DNA of 64,000 nt from Prochilodus magdalenae (lineage: Eukaryota > Chordata > Actinopteri > Characiformes > Prochilodontidae). Numbering within the stretch: position 1 is the stretch's first letter; each line of letters begins with the position of its first letter. Shown here in pieces: positions 34,329 through 47,755 of this stretch. The notes under the pieces were generated by a model. That model did no database searches and was not told where the DNA came from. It worked only from the letters and a program-made list of their open reading frames with translations. The translations under genes and the position numbers were made by a program. The DNA lies in the NCBI GenBank assembly GCA_024036415.1, contig JAMWET010001330.1:943501-1007500 (forward strand), read 5' to 3'.

Positions 34329-34508
34329 AATGCTGTGGTACTGCAACAATGGACTACTGTGATGGTGTCGTACTGTGATGTGGAGCTACAGTGACACTGA
34401 GCTACTGTGATGCTGGGGTAAAGTTGTGCTGAGCTACTGTGACACTTAAATACTGTGATGATGGGCTACTGAAATACTAGGCTACTACAATGCTGGGTTA
34501 CTCTGATA
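34329..34508. repeat. Minisatellite of 15-16-bp units, right block
   Basis: Same unit type as 32815-33411 (GAGCTACTGTGATGCTGG and relatives), more decayed. Confidence 0.9.
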
Positions 34509-34565
34509 AATTGCACTCTCTACCAGTAAATGTTACAGTCCTCTTTAGTGCTAATTCAGGTGGAT

Positions 34566-34690
34566 CTTATTTATTCATCCATTCATTCATCTTCTAAACC
34601 ACTTGGGTTACAAGGGCTGCTAGAGCCTGTTGGAGTGCTCATTTGGCGAATGCAGGAAACAGCCGGGACAAGCTACCAGTCTTTACATGT
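34566..34690. repeat. Decayed copy of CATC-linked interspersed repeat
   Basis: A short CATC/CATT run leads into TCTTCTAAACCACTTGGGTT, AGAGCCTGTTGGAGTGCTCA and GGGACAAGCTACCAGTC. Same order as 13600-13770. Confidence 0.6.
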
Positions 34691-37600
34691 AGTTGTTTTG
34701 GTTATGCACAGAGGACTAGTTCTTGAAACAAGGCCTGTGAAAGGGGAAATTACCACAAGACTGTATGTAAATTGTGTGCTGTTGAATGGACAGACATTTA
34801 ACATGACCCATTTCTCATATTTCTTACATGATGTATTTCTAATCCTCCAAATCTCATTTCATTTAAAGACAATTTAAGGAACTGGGTGCATTTTTCAAAT
34901 GTATGTTAGATATTGTCTTATACTAAATCAGAAACTGCACAGAGGGTCTAGGAAGCACAATACACTATGTTTGTCTGCATGTAAACTGTCCTCTGTCCCC
35001 TCAATGTAGAAGTCTTACTGGCTCTGGTGAAGCTCTAGTGCATCACACAAAGATTTAGTTAAGTCACATATGCTTTTACCACAGATTAGCACAACAATAT
35101 ACACAAAATATGCTTTAGAAAGATATCGCCCGGACTTCAGCTTACACAATAGCAAAAAAAGAAAGCAGAATATGGAAAAGAAGACATGACAGAGGGTTTA
35201 GAAGAGAGTTCTAGCGGTTGAGGAAAATGGAAAGGAAAGAAGCCTGCCAGTCTGAACTCTCTGGGGAACAGTGTGTCACCTGAATGTGCTGTCAATACTT
35301 GAAACTCTGCTATCTTCATCGTTTGACAGCTGTCTCATATCTGACTGACAGCAAACAGACCGCAGTGGGCTTGCAGAACAAACAGCGCTGCAGATAAAGG
35401 AGAAGATGTTCAATTGCCTAAGAAGGCCGCATACTTGAGTATTTGCAGTCTAATCCCAGATGGAGGTAGTTTAGCAATATTAGCCAGCCCTATATTTAAT
35501 AGACTTTATTCTCTCAACAGAAAGATGGTGGGCTGTGTCCTTCCTTTGATGAAAATAATCATAAAAGAGGCAATGAGAAGTACCAGTCTTAGGAACCACT
35601 AGAGGTTCAGACTCAAAAAGGAAAAGGCCTGCCATAGAAGACCCTACTGAAGAAAATACGCCTCAATTACAGCCAGCAGCACTTTAAACCAAAGATAGCA
35701 CTGATACGTTAAGGACAGTGCTGATTCTAGGACTGTATAAATGGCATGGCCAAGATAATTACAGGGGCTCCAAAAACCCATAAACCCCTACAATATGTGT
35801 AGTGACGCTCCATTGTTTTATTTATTATGTACAATATTACAAATGGATGGATGGGTATCTCACCACAGTATTGGCTTTCGGCCTTGCATACAGAGATTTC
35901 TCCAGAGTCCTTTATTGACATTATGTACCAAAGAAATCCTCAAATTCTTTGCTTCATTATCATGAAAAACAATATTTAGGAATTGTTGCTCTCCCAGCAC
36001 AGTCTTTCATAGAATTTTGAACCGTACCCCACCTACCCATTCTTACTTCTGCAAACGCTCAGCCCCCCTGGGATGCTCTTTTTTAATACCCAATCATTTT
36101 ACTGACCTGATGACAATCAACTTTTACTGGGGATTTTTCACCAGTAGTTTTGGCATTACACAGCCTCACACAACGAATGTGTTAGAAATGTGTAGCCAGC
36201 ATCAGATTCAAAATTGACATATATTAAAAAACTTTGCATTAATTCGTATGGACTTCAGGTGATTTGCATATCATTGCATACTGACTTTTTACATTGTGCA
36301 CAGTGTCCCAACATATTTGGAAATAGGGTTGTTTCCAAATAAATTGAATCACTGTACAAATACTGTACATATGAACCTGTTTGTACAATGCTTCAGGAGA
36401 CTGTGTCTGTGAATCCTTACCAATTTATTACTAACCAAACAATTACATGTTGCATGGGTATTACCACAATCAAAAGCCTACTGGGGACATTTATACTCCT
36501 TCAGCCTTTTCCTTTTCAGTAATTTGTGACAGTGATTGTGCTACGTAGCCTTTTGAGGGAGTCTAACATTTAGCGGGGTCTGGCCTGGACCAATCACCAG
36601 AGAGCGGTGTATAATAGAGTTCAATGTTGATTGGAGCCCCCTGAGAGATTAAGCCGCAGTCTTTTCATAATGAGCAGCATAATGACGGAATTACAGCAAC
36701 ACTTAATGACTTAGCAAATGCTGTCATCACCAGAGTAGCCTGCCCACAAAATGTATTAACTATCTGTAATTGGGATTTTTCATAGTGGGAATACATGCAC
36801 ACATTAGTCCCAGTACAATAACAGAACCCAGGGAATTCACACAGCCAAGCCAATTCTCAGGCCACAGAGCTGTCTGTCAGGCTAATAGATTTCTGTGCAT
36901 CTGAATTGAATTTATGTTGCTTGGTTTTAGACCACTACAGCTTGATGGCAGTAAGGCAAAATGGGTTTTGAATGAATCTAAAGGAAATGCTGGGGAAATA
37001 TTTGCAGTAGTAAATGGGTTCAGATGGGTCATGAGCTATTTACCCACAAAGTGCTTCACTGTGAGTGATGCGTCAATCATCAGGACGACACGCCTCACCC
37101 TATGTGTTCACTGCTAATATAATCACCACCAACAAGATCTCACACAATTCAGTAACTGCCACAAGCAAATGTGTATTAATTCAAATGCTATTAAAGGAAC
37201 TATAAACTAGTCTTTAGTAGTTTTTTTTATTCACTCTTACAAAGGCTTGTTTATCACATTTTCATGGTTTTATGTAATGCAGTGCATTTTTGCTTGACCT
37301 CTTGTTATCTTTTACAGTAAAAAAACTTGTATTACTGCTATACAAGTATTTACAACTTTACAGAAGAGGGCAAAAACCAAACTTTAATTTTATGTAAGTC
37401 ATTTTTTATGTATGTCAGTGGAACCAGATTTTATTTCCAAGCAATCCTGGGCTATTTCTGTGGGTCCAATCATCAGAAAATTTCAAATGATGCATAAAAG
37501 TAAAATTCAACAAAAATGGAGACATATGTTCATTAGTAGTGGACACTTCATTCAGTGTACTGGGTATACCTCCAGTATGAGTACAGATAAGTGCAGATAA

Positions 37601-38286
37601 CACAACATGCACTAATTTAACATTAGTCTCTTTAACTGGAAGGTTGAATCAGGGATGTTTCGCACCATTTTTGCAGGCCTGCAAAGTTTCTGATAGAAAG
37701 TGCCATTATGCACAGTACAAACGGTTCTTATTAAACTTGCCCAAAATAATAAGCTACTGCTACCCTACCAGCACCATTATGCAAGAACTGGTACTTTTTT
37801 ACATTTGAGATTTCTTTATAGTTAGAGTGTAGTTATAGTGTAGTTCACTTTTACACCATTAGTTAAATCATGCTTTTTTGAACCCCCATTGGAAAATACA
37901 CATCATGCTGTTGACTTTTACACCCAATACCTGCTTTGAGCCCCCCTGGTGGAAAATTACACACTGGTGATGTAACAATACTGAGTATGGTAGGGCTACT
38001 TGCTTGAAGTACGTTCACTCGCCAGCAGTAAACTTTGTCTCAGCTTGGAAAAGCACTTAGACGAAACTGCTCCCTTCAAATTTGAAATCAGTGTTCAAAT
38101 AAATGTGCTGTCTTGCGATTTACCACCCTGCTGTGTACAAACATTTGTATGTAGTGAGGACAAGGAGGGTTTAATTCTGGCATTACTGGCAGAAGAATAC
38201 AGTGAACATAAGTCTCCCACCTTTTTTTTCTCCAACCCCAAGTTTTAAAGACAGTGGTTATAAAATACAAGGTCAAGCTGCAGACA
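34691..38286. other. Stretch without recognisable gene
   Basis: No gene is supported. 36530-36880 is listed separately. At 37870-37985 two imperfect copies of a GAACCCCC-TTGGAAAATACACA-type segment lie about 70 bp apart. Confidence 0.5.
36530..36880. promoter_or_regulatory. Candidate conserved non-coding block
   Basis: Repeat-free segment with clustered homeobox-like and POU-like motifs, such as TTTTCATAATGAGCAGCATA (36662-36681) and ACTATCTGTAATTGGG (about 36758-36773). Inference from composition only. Confidence 0.22.
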
Positions 38287-38410
38287 TTGTGGACAACAAA
38301 GTTACAGACCAGCAGAGGGCAAGAATGACTCTCCACTGACACAGATGTCTGCCAACTCATTCAAATGTAACGTAACAACCTCGAGATGACATTAGATGAC
38401 CTACAAATGG
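38287..38410. repeat. Fragment related to the core of 991-1500
   Basis: Shares TACAGACCAGCAGAGGGC, CTCTCCACTGAC, CTCATTCAAATG and GAGATGAC in the same order as 1137-1225. It shows a common interspersed origin. Confidence 0.6.
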
Positions 38411-38429
38411 CAGCTAGGGTGAAGTGCTT

Positions 38430-38810
38430 TGGACCGTAGAGGACTGTAGTAAGATCAGATTTTTTGCCTTGGTGTTAGATCGAGACCTGGAGAGACTCAT
38501 TGTGACATTTGGTGGAAGATCTATGATTATCTGGGGGTGCTTCAGCAAGGCTGGAAACTGGTAGTTGTGTCTTTCTGAAGGAACCATGAATCAAGCTATG
38601 CACAACGCCACAACTTTTTTCCACAACTTTTGAGAATAGCTTTTTTCCATCAGGCCATTACCCTGTTGCCACACAGCCATGTCAATCAAGGTGTGAATAC
38701 CACTATCAAGACCCGACTTTGAATTTTTAGACCAGCAGTGACATAAACTCACCCAACAGCAATGTGAAAGGCTTGGGGAAAGCAGGAGAAGATCCATGAA
38801 AGTCTAAAAA
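38430..38810 (+). pseudogene. Tc1/mariner-like transposase remnant
   Basis: The plus strand reads GGRSMIIWGCFSKAGNW (38511-38561), the conserved glycine-rich WGCFS segment before the second catalytic Asp of Tc1-like transposases. Further on, SSDINSPNSNVKGLGKAGED (about 38733-38792) resembles a decayed QSPDLNPIEN-W segment in another frame. Several stops and frameshifts lie between. No TIRs are recognised, so element limits are unknown. It may be part of one insertion with the preceding fragment. Confidence 0.65.
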
Positions 38811-41800
38811 ATAAGCGTCATTCAAACAAATTCTGAACTGCCTACACTAAAACAACATTGCAGCATTAGTATCGTGTTGTTTAACCATTTAACTTCCTGC
38901 TCAACTTTTTGGTAGAGCACATGTTTTGAGTCACTATATTTTAGTAAAGATGGTGTTGAACTTAACCCAATTATGGCATCTCTACCAATTGACAGAGGTG
39001 TGTTAAAAATGTGCCAGAAAATCCACTGCAGGTCCACAAATCTTTTATAGATATGCCCTTACTGTTTCTGTCTAGAGGAACAAGTAAATAAAAAAAGTTA
39101 CTCCACACATGTGGATTGTTTCTGTGTAAATTTTGAATGTCTGATATACTCCTTATTACTTCATACTAGAATACAAAGCGACATATTTATGTAAATGTTC
39201 CTGTTTCTGTATGACATCACAAAAACAATTCATTCAAAAAGAGCTGCTTCATTTCCATTTATGGAAATCATGGACTGCGAAGTAAATGGCACATTTAAAA
39301 ATGTGTTTTTCCATAAAATGGGCTATTTGATTACACCTCAATAGCCTCCTGGAAGAAATCCTCCAGAATCATTTCTCCTTTTCTGACTTTTAGGCACTTT
39401 CTAACCTCCTTTTCCTTCTGAAAAAAAGGGGCATTTTGCTTCCCATGGGAAATCCAGGATTGGCAGTGTGCTCAAATATTCCCTACAGTCAGTGCTGAGA
39501 TCCAGCACTTACCCAAATGGCCAACAGTTCAGTGCTAAGCAGGCAGAGCACTGCACAGGCAGGTTTTCAAGGTCAAATTTCAGCTTGATTTGGACTTCCT
39601 CAGCCAACTTGGGACTCCTGTCAGGCTGAAAATGAAAGGGCTAGTCTTCACACATGTCCGATTAAACAGGGGAGTTATTATTTCAAGGGAGCCTGATCTC
39701 TTTTTGATAGACAGTTGGAATTTCAGTAGTACTCCTCTTGCTCCGCACTCATATTTAACAAGATCAGATGTTATGTCACGGCAAGGTGCAATTTTCATTA
39801 ACCTCCAGCCGTGCTATGATTTGAATGTGCCAGCCCCGCAATTACTTGATTGTGATTGATTGATAAAGTTGGCGCTGGTGCAGCTTTTTTCTTTTTTGTT
39901 CCCCCCAAGTGCTCAGGTGGATCATACCGGACTGCCTCCTGCTGCCCCTACACTGCCCGAGTATTATTCTCTGACAGGATCGGCTTGCCGGAACCTTCTG
40001 TGGCAGATTTGCGGTCACGGCATGGGGCAAATGCGAACGCTCTCATCACAGCATGGCTGCGACGTGCTAAGCAGTAATGAAAAAGGAGCAGCTGATGTCA
40101 GCCAAAATGCTGCCCTGATTTGATTTTTTTTTCCCTCTCCTGTTTGGAGGCTGGAATAATATGCACAAAGAAATTTAAATTCAGCGCGAGGTGACTCATT
40201 ACATTCAGTCATTCTGATATGTGATCCAGAATGAATGAAATGAAAGTGATGCTTTTTTAATACAGTCTTTAGAACTGTGTATTAAACGACCATTACTGTG
40301 AGTAAATGAATCTAGAAAGGGAGGAATGACGCTGCAGAATTCGAAAGAGCCTGCTGAAGTACCACTAAAAGGGTCTTATCATGGAAACCAATTTTTGCTT
40401 CACTTTTTATTTAATAAAAGTTTAGGCTATATCTCTCCTCAGCCTATTCCATGTCGGGGCAGCTGTTTGGGATTCATTATTTGTTTGAGAAATCTTTCAG
40501 GTTGTTAGTTATTCAACAGTTAGTCACAGTTAGCATCAGCAAAAAAAAGCTTACAAAAGCTGATGCCAAAGGTCAAAAGCTAAAGTCAGAAGATGCAAGA
40601 TAAATAAAGCACCACGACTTGTGTAAAAAGAGATGACTGCAGCATTATTAGTAACATGGACCTTTATGATACATAAAGAAGTAACATATTCTAAAATGTA
40701 TTCTGCAAACATATTGACGAAGCACATAGAAAATGTTTTGTATATTCATTTTTCAGTAAATGACATGCCTCTTTCCATTATGCATTATGCCAGTCAATGC
40801 ATAAGTGCGGTACGGTACCAATGCTGAGTTTAACACGCATGAAAAGGTTCTTTACTGAAATCACTCAGTTCAGTCGTCCCTCAAAAGAGCTCATAAATAC
40901 TTCAGCATTAATAAATTAATTTAATGTAATTTGGACTACTATACTGATATAACAACAATCGCTCTCCAAGGAATGGCACATTTTCAGGAACAGCAAACAC
41001 TTAATATAATTGTAGTGTAAGTTAATAGAACCAAGCAAATGAATAGCTGCTTTTTAAATAATAAGTAAACAAAATAACTGACAAAAAAATGAGATTTTAT
41101 GGACAGGTATATCAAAACCCTTTTTATTGATGTTTTTACAACACAGCATATTACAATTATTGTTAAGTAGTGTCAAGCTTAGCATGTAATAAAACATTAC
41201 TGCAACATGTGATTAACCCCACAGTTGATCTTATAAACTGTAAAAGCAATAACACTGGACATAACACAAGCAAGAGGCCACACTCATGAAGGAGTTTGGA
41301 ACGCTATTGCTCTTACTGGACATTGGTGATGGAAACTGGACAGTCTATTTACTTTATTGTCATGTCCATGCTGTGTTCACAAATCTTTCATGTTTAGTTC
41401 ATGTAAACGCTGCTTTCACAAGATGCAAATTATCATTAAATGCAATAAATATGTTTTGATTAAGTTTATTTTGCTCACTGATTTAGCTCCAACAAATCAC
41501 ACTGTTTCCCAAATGGAATGTTAACTGAGCAGATAAGACAAAAGTGATGAATCACAATGAACACAACAGAAAGTGATTAATTATGTATAATTGTTTTAAG
41601 CATTTGACAGCACGAATAATAAAATAATAATACATAGGTGCATTCATTCTTGTACCAAATGTGTACTTTAAAATTCATCAATAAATTAATTTAGGGGAGA
41701 AAGTGGTCAGAACTAAGAATTCACAAAACTTGGCTGGAATGTGACTATTGGAGTTGTTATAGTCACCATAGCCAACTTTTGCATTTTCATGAATTCAAAT

Positions 41801-42059
41801 AATGTGCTCTCATTTCTTTATGACAGATGGAGATTAGCTGGTTGCAATTTAATCTATCCAACTGTCCAGTACAATGACAAGAAAACAAACTAGAACAGAA
41901 AGCATTACAGTACATACAGCCTCTAAAAAAGGCCTGAGCAGGTGTCTTCTTGTCAGCTAGTACCTATTAAGTACTAAGGTAAGTAAGGTAGTAAGGTATG
42001 TCTTCATTACATTTAGCTAGGGAACATACTGTAATTGTTCTGTATTCCATTACAAATAA
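38811..42059. other. Stretch without recognisable gene
   Basis: 39340-40220 is repeat-poor (see separate entry). 40220-42059 is AT-rich. Nothing else is recognised. Confidence 0.5.
39840..40220. promoter_or_regulatory. Candidate conserved non-coding block
   Basis: Balanced-composition block with clustered CpGs (39985-40070) and an AP-1-like GGTGACTCATTACATTCAG stretch (40190-40208). Open frames of 73 and 87 codons overlap in different frames without recognisable domains, which argues against coding. Confidence 0.27.
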
Positions 42060-42808
42060 ACTCTCACCTTCACAGCTACTCAGTAATGCAATTATCTAAT
42101 CAGCCAGTTGTGTGGCAGCTATGCAGTGCATAAAATCAGGCAGATACTGGCCATCAGCTTTAGGTGATATTCACATCAGCCATTGGAATTGGGAAAAAAT
42201 GTGATTTCAGTGATTTTTGTCCTGGCATGATTGTTGGTGACAGGGGGCTGGCCTATGTATTTTGAGAACTGCTGATCTTTAATTACCTAGCCAACAGTAG
42301 TGGACAGATGAAGACTGGAAAAAGTCGGCTTGTTTTGATGCATCTGGATTTCTGCTAAACAACACAGACAGTAGAGTCAGAGTCTGGCATGAATCCATGG
42401 ACCCAACCTGCCTTGAATCAACAGCCCAAGCTGGTGGAGGTGGTGTAATAGAGTAGGGATTTTTTTTTCTTGTCACGCTTTGGATTTTTAATTCCAATCA
42501 AGTTCCAAAAACTTTTTACATGAACATGACAATGAGTTCATGTTCCTTCCCAGCAGCCTTCCTAGTCATAGGATCTGAACATCGACAGAGCAACTTTGGG
42601 ATGTGGTAGAGCAAAAGCATTGCAACATGAAAGTACATCTGAAAAATATGCAGGAATTACATAATGCAGTCATGAAACAACTAGAAGCAAAATCTCAAAG
42701 GAACATTTCCAACATTTTGTGGAATCCATTCCACAAAACATTTGACAGCAAAGGGAGGCCTCACAGGGTAGTATTATAGTATTCCTAATAAAGAGCTCAC
42801 AAGTGTAT
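42060..42808 (+). mobile_element. Tc1-like transposon remnant with internal deletion
   Basis: Left part: CTAATCAGCCAGTTGTGTGG and CTGGCATGATTGTTGGTGAC, followed by TTTTGAGAACTGCTGATCT, which encodes the HTH start (MIVGDRGLAYVF-ELL). Right part: diverged DDE and C-terminal regions with QLWDVVE near 42590 (HLWDVVE-like), a QELHNAVMK stretch, and WNPFHKTFDSKGRPHRV. The last corresponds to the ESMPRRI-AVL-AKGGPTRY end of this family. The right terminus still reads TATTCCTAATAAAGAGCTCA. The catalytic centre between the two parts is deleted, and stops are present. The left TIR is not clear. Confidence 0.82.
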
Positions 42809-45800
42809 TTTTAATTTCATTAACTTGATACATCCCATCTTTACTCCAGGCTTTTATAAAAAAAAATTTTATTTAACACACTAGGTTATGAAAAAGTATA
42901 CCTTTTTACTTTAGGAAAGTAAATACAGTGAACGTTTGCGGTACACAAATAGACCTTGAAGACACTGTATGTTTTGAGGGTTCATTTACACTAAGAGCGA
43001 ACCTGTTATAATTTGTGATTGAGCCAGCATAAAATCTTGGCTTTCTATAGTCAAATCTGAATAGACGTTTGTGTTTTAAGGTCTTTGGGTTTCTTTACAA
43101 GCACAGTTTAAAGACTTGGATTAATAATGAATAACTTTATAATGGAAACAAAAAGTTATTCAGAAATGTGCTTTTCCATGTTTTCCATGTTACCATGTGG
43201 AAGATCCCACTGTTTTGTGAAAAGTGTCCAAAAGTCTAAAAATAATTTGTATAAAAATTATCACTAACAAAGCATGTTTTTAGTTTTTGAGTTTTAAAGG
43301 AAGATATTCAGATTTTCTGTAACTGATCAAAGCCGTGTTTACTTGTCATGTACTGGCTACTGTTTTTGGCTCATGGTCAAAATGAACTACAGTTAGCCAA
43401 AGTGTTGGTGGTGTTATGATTGTTTCTGGTAACATTCAGTCATTTATTTTAGTGCAATACACATAATTAAGAGTATTGGGTCATTCAAAGCAGAAGGACT
43501 GTAGTCTACTGTGGTAGACTGATCCACATACACTCCATATATACTCAGTGGTTTGACATGAAGTCAACCTGTAGGTTAAATCTTACTTATGAAATAGGCT
43601 ATAAATGTCTATAGTAAATGTAAGGGTATATATTACAATTACATCAAAGTATATCACAAGCCTCTAAATGGGTTGGAAAGGAGGGTGGCAGTTTTTACAA
43701 AAGGCAATGGCTTTTGCTATATAGCATAATACACCCAGAGCTCAAATCGAGCACTGAGAACATTACGATTGAGCCATTGTAGGCAAAAGAAAAATGAATG
43801 CAGACAATGCAGTCTTCAGCCAGCCCCTAAGCATAGCCATACAATGATACAACATTATAGCTGGCGAGTGTGCTGAAATGCCGATTCATCTCAACTGTCA
43901 TTCTAATATACACATATATTGCTAGAAATGCCACTCATATCCATGCACAATGTAGTGTTTAATCTCACTCCTACAGCTGCTGTGCAGCATAAAAGTTTGG
44001 GAAGCCTTTTTGTGCTGACATTTGAATACACCGTCAGCTTTTCAATTTTTGCCTCACAGCTCCACGCGGCTTCTGGATAAATTTATATTGAGCTCAGGCA
44101 CCTTTATCACTGCAGCTGATCAATATGTTATTGCTGCACTGTCAGATAAGACACATCTGGCATTTAGATCCTAGCCAGTGTCATTTTAGTTTCCCCAGCG
44201 CTCAAACCTGATCGGCTCTGCCAGCTCTTCTCAAAATTGGAAAGCACTTTGGGTGTGTGTATGCGGAGGAGTGTATGTGTGAGCCACTTTCACAAAAGGT
44301 AAGCATCATCTTTGTACAAGTTATCAGAAGTGGCATCTGGTAAAAATTTGGCCTCCATACTGAAAAGGAGCCAATTGCACTTTAAATGGTAATGTAAATT
44401 TTTTTCCCTCTGCCTTTGGTAGATGGTTAGATGGTTAGTTTGACATTGCAGTAAAACACTGAAGTGGTATCCTGGAAGAATCCTTTTAGATCATGCTTTA
44501 TGCACTGGCATTACCCAGAAGAACTCAAATTGCCTTTCCTCTGTGCCACTGGAATGCTAAATGGCTCGCTCTGTTTCTTCCATTCATCTTTCATGCTTCT
44601 TGATCTTCCTTCTGCCAGAGTCATCTTTTGCCAACAATACAAAGTATACACATGCAAAATTGTTTCATGCCTGCAGAAAACTGTGTGGGCCTTATTTCCT
44701 GCCTACCACATGGATTACATTTACAGTTTGTATCACTGTGCTGAGGGGGCGTTTAAATCACTCATATGTTAAATGTATCAATGGGGTAAAATATTCCTAA
44801 TCTGTGTATAATCTACAGGTTTTATCTTTTATTATCGTTAAATGGAAGTTGTGTTACCCTGATGATGACCATTTGCCTATATGCTGTTGGTCCTCTGCAT
44901 GCCTCCAAACAGGCTTGGACTCTACTAGACCTCTGAAGGTACACACACTGGTTGCTAGCAAACAAGATCTCAGCAGCAGGTACTCTTAAATCCAGTTCCA
45001 AGGTGGATCTTTTCAATTTCTGTGACTTGTCCCACAGTGGTCTTTTGTCGGTTTGGACCAGATGGGATAGCCTTAATACCCTTTACACATTGATAAACCA
45101 TGGGTGCCCAACACCACCGTTGTTAGTTTTTGGCACTTTTCAAAATTATTTATCAATTTTGAGGAGGGGCATCCCAAAAAAGGTGTTCATGCCAAGGAAT
45201 TTGGTTTCAGCAGTTTCTTTTTCCATGATATACCTAGAAGTTGGTATATAAAATCTTCCAAAGAGAACCAGAACACAGTATAAGTTTAAGTCTAACTGAT
45301 GAATCCAAGCATAGTTTTTCAGTTCTTTAACCCATATAATGAAAAATATGGATTTCTCCATCTATTCTCTTTCTCCAAGTATTGTGTAAATCATCTTAAA
45401 GTTTCAACATTTAAGAAACTTATAAATAAAATGTTTTTTTAAAAAAGTTTCAAAACTTCCCACACACCTCCCACACCGGAACTCTTTTATCTTGGGTCAG
45501 TCTTAAAGGCAGGGTTACAAAAACAGCCTGTTTTATTCTGAGGGAAAATGGAATCTGGAAAAATGGTCATGTAAAATGAATTGTGGCCATGTTTGGTACA
45601 CAAAACCACATAAATGTTGTAACTTCAAGGAGAAAAAACAAAATACAAAACAGTCTAGGCTATGGGCCCTTTAAAAGCATACCAGGCAAGCTCATGCGGA
45701 TATACAGCATTAAAAAGACCTTTCATTTCATTTTGTTGTTGGGTGGGGGGAGGTTGTTGCAGCCTAGGCACACTACTGTGACCACGATTTGGTGCACATG

Positions 45801-47124
45801 TGCATATGTACCACATGTACATATATGTACATATATCTGTCTGTGTACATATATCTGTCTGTGCAGCCTACAACAGGTTAGCTCTTCCAACTTGCATTTG
45901 ATTTAGACACACAATACAAGGCTGTCAATCAGAACAAAGGCCATATGCATATATTACTTTTAAAGGCATAATAACAAAACAGGCCATTTAAAACTCAACA
46001 TCACTCCCCAACCGCTCTTAAGAAGTTTACATGAAGATCCTGACCATTACCAACGTTTTCTTATTCAAAAAAACGTTGTTAGGTAAGAACAGAATCTGTG
46101 AACACTAAGGAGCACAAGAGGGCAAACAATTCTGTGGTTTAAGAACACGTCATGGATCCTTTATACACTTTTTCTTTCGACTGTTATCATGAACACATTT
46201 TAGAAATATCACGATATTGGTGTCTGAGGACCACTTTCTAAAAAAACTCAAACATACAATTTATTTCCATATCTATATGATCCAATTGTAGAAATTAAGA
46301 TGCAAAACCAGCCTACTGTGATGCCAATGCAATGTATTTCATTTGCTTATTCAGCAATTTAGCATTTATTAGAATTTGCAATCTAAACAGAGCTGATTTA
46401 AATCATTCCTAAAGGCATAGCAACAAAAAGAGTTATCAAAAGTGTAATTACAACTGTTTCTTTGGTACAATGTCAGGGACCAAATATATATATGGGCTCT
46501 TTTAGGATCTGGGACCCAGTCTGAGAACTGTGGCCCAGTCTCAATCTTTTATTACATATAAGTCTGCGTATTAAAACTCTAGAGACATCTGGGGTCAGAT
46601 CATATAACTGAAATAAAAACAAAATAAAATTGTCAGCCTTCAATAAAGTACACATATTGTCACTACAGGTAAAGTTGGAAGGTTTTACCTAGCAGATATG
46701 TTTGTGTGCGGGATGAGTTTCCCACCTCCTGTCTCAGGTCAGACTAATTCTGCCTGTGTTATACTTGAGGAAATTGCCACAGAATTGGACAGAAAGTGCT
46801 TGTAGCAGGAGATTAGGAATGTGATCGTGGGACCAAGATTGACACCAGAATATGAAATGTAGCGTCTGGCATTTGGGTTAAATTTAAGGCTAGCTTTTAG
46901 CTTTCACCAGCTGATCTAAAATGATGACAGTTCCAATCTATATGATGGAGGAGTAAGATTTCATGCTGATGGAATTTTTTTTTCCTGAGGATGAAAACCC
47001 CTAATCATCAACAGTTGTGCTGTGTCTTACAATGTATCAAACCATCGTCATTTTTGACCCATGGCATCTCCTACTCACTCAGAAATACCCAAGGAGTCCA
47101 TCTTATTACATTCATTTATAAACA
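42809..47124. other. Stretch without recognisable gene
   Basis: AT-rich. The open frames at 44464-44772 and 45583-45906 (about 105 codons each) have no recognisable domain. 45795-45865 holds short tandem copies of TGTACATATATCTGTCTG. No gene is called. Confidence 0.5.
43890..44330. promoter_or_regulatory. Candidate conserved non-coding block
   Basis: Repeat-free block with moderately balanced composition and possible E-box and GATA-like motifs (CAGCTGATCAATATG near 44113, CAGATAAGA near 44143). Inference only. Confidence 0.22.
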
Positions 47125-47335
47125 TACGGCTCTGGGCAAAAGTCAGAGACCACCGATTATTTACATATTCAGGTTTATTTCCTTTATGTATTACCTTTAT
47201 TTAGACACAGCAGAATGGAAAACTGCATAGGTATTGTAAAATAAGGATAGATGCGTACATAGACTTGACTAAACATGAACCTTTGTTGTTCTTTGTCCAA
47301 ATGAATTTTGCGTTAGGCAGTTGTGGGCTGGAGGC

Positions 47336-47466
47336 TGTGCTACACCAATAAGAGTCCTTGGGCAAGACTCCTAACACCACACTGGCCTACCTGTAATATG
47401 ATTAACCTTGTAAGTCGCTCTGGGTAAGAGCGTCAGCTAAATGCCATAAATGTAAATGTAAATGTA
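47336..47466 (+). mobile_element. 5'-truncated tRNA-derived SINE
   Basis: Contains the family body GTGCTACACCAATAAGAGTC and CTTGGGCAAGACTCCTAACA, then the full tail: TTGTAAGTCGCTCTGGGTAA, GAGCGTCAGCTAAATGCCAT and a (AAATGT)n end. The pol III head is missing. Confidence 0.85.
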
Positions 47467-47755
47467 ATGGAGGTTAGGGAACCAGCCTTGTGACCGGAGG
47501 GTTGCCAGTTCGATTCCCTGAACTGACAGTAACGACTGAGGTGCCCTTAAGCAAGGCACCTAACCCCCCAACTGCTCCCCGGGTGCCGTGGATAGGACTG
47601 CCCACTGCTCCAGGTAAGTGTGCTCACTGCCCACTAGTGTGTGTTTTCACTAGTGAGTGTGTATGTGGGTGTTTCACTTCATGGATGGGTTAAATGCGGA
47701 GACTATTTCCCCACTGTGGGATCAACAAGGGATTAAAATCTAAACTAAATCTAAA
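47467..47755 (+). mobile_element. tRNA-derived SINE of a second type
   Basis: The head has CCAGCCTTGTGACCGGAGGG and a near-perfect B box AGTTCGATTCC (47506-47519 region). The body has GAGGTGCCCTTAAGCAAGGC, CTGCTCCCCGGGTGCCGTGG and GGTTAAATGCGGAGA. The 3' end, CACTGTGGGATCAACAAGGG, is a GGGATCAATAAA-type tail also seen in inverted form at 57769-57800. That suggests mobilisation by the same LINE type. The A box is poorly preserved. Confidence 0.85.
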
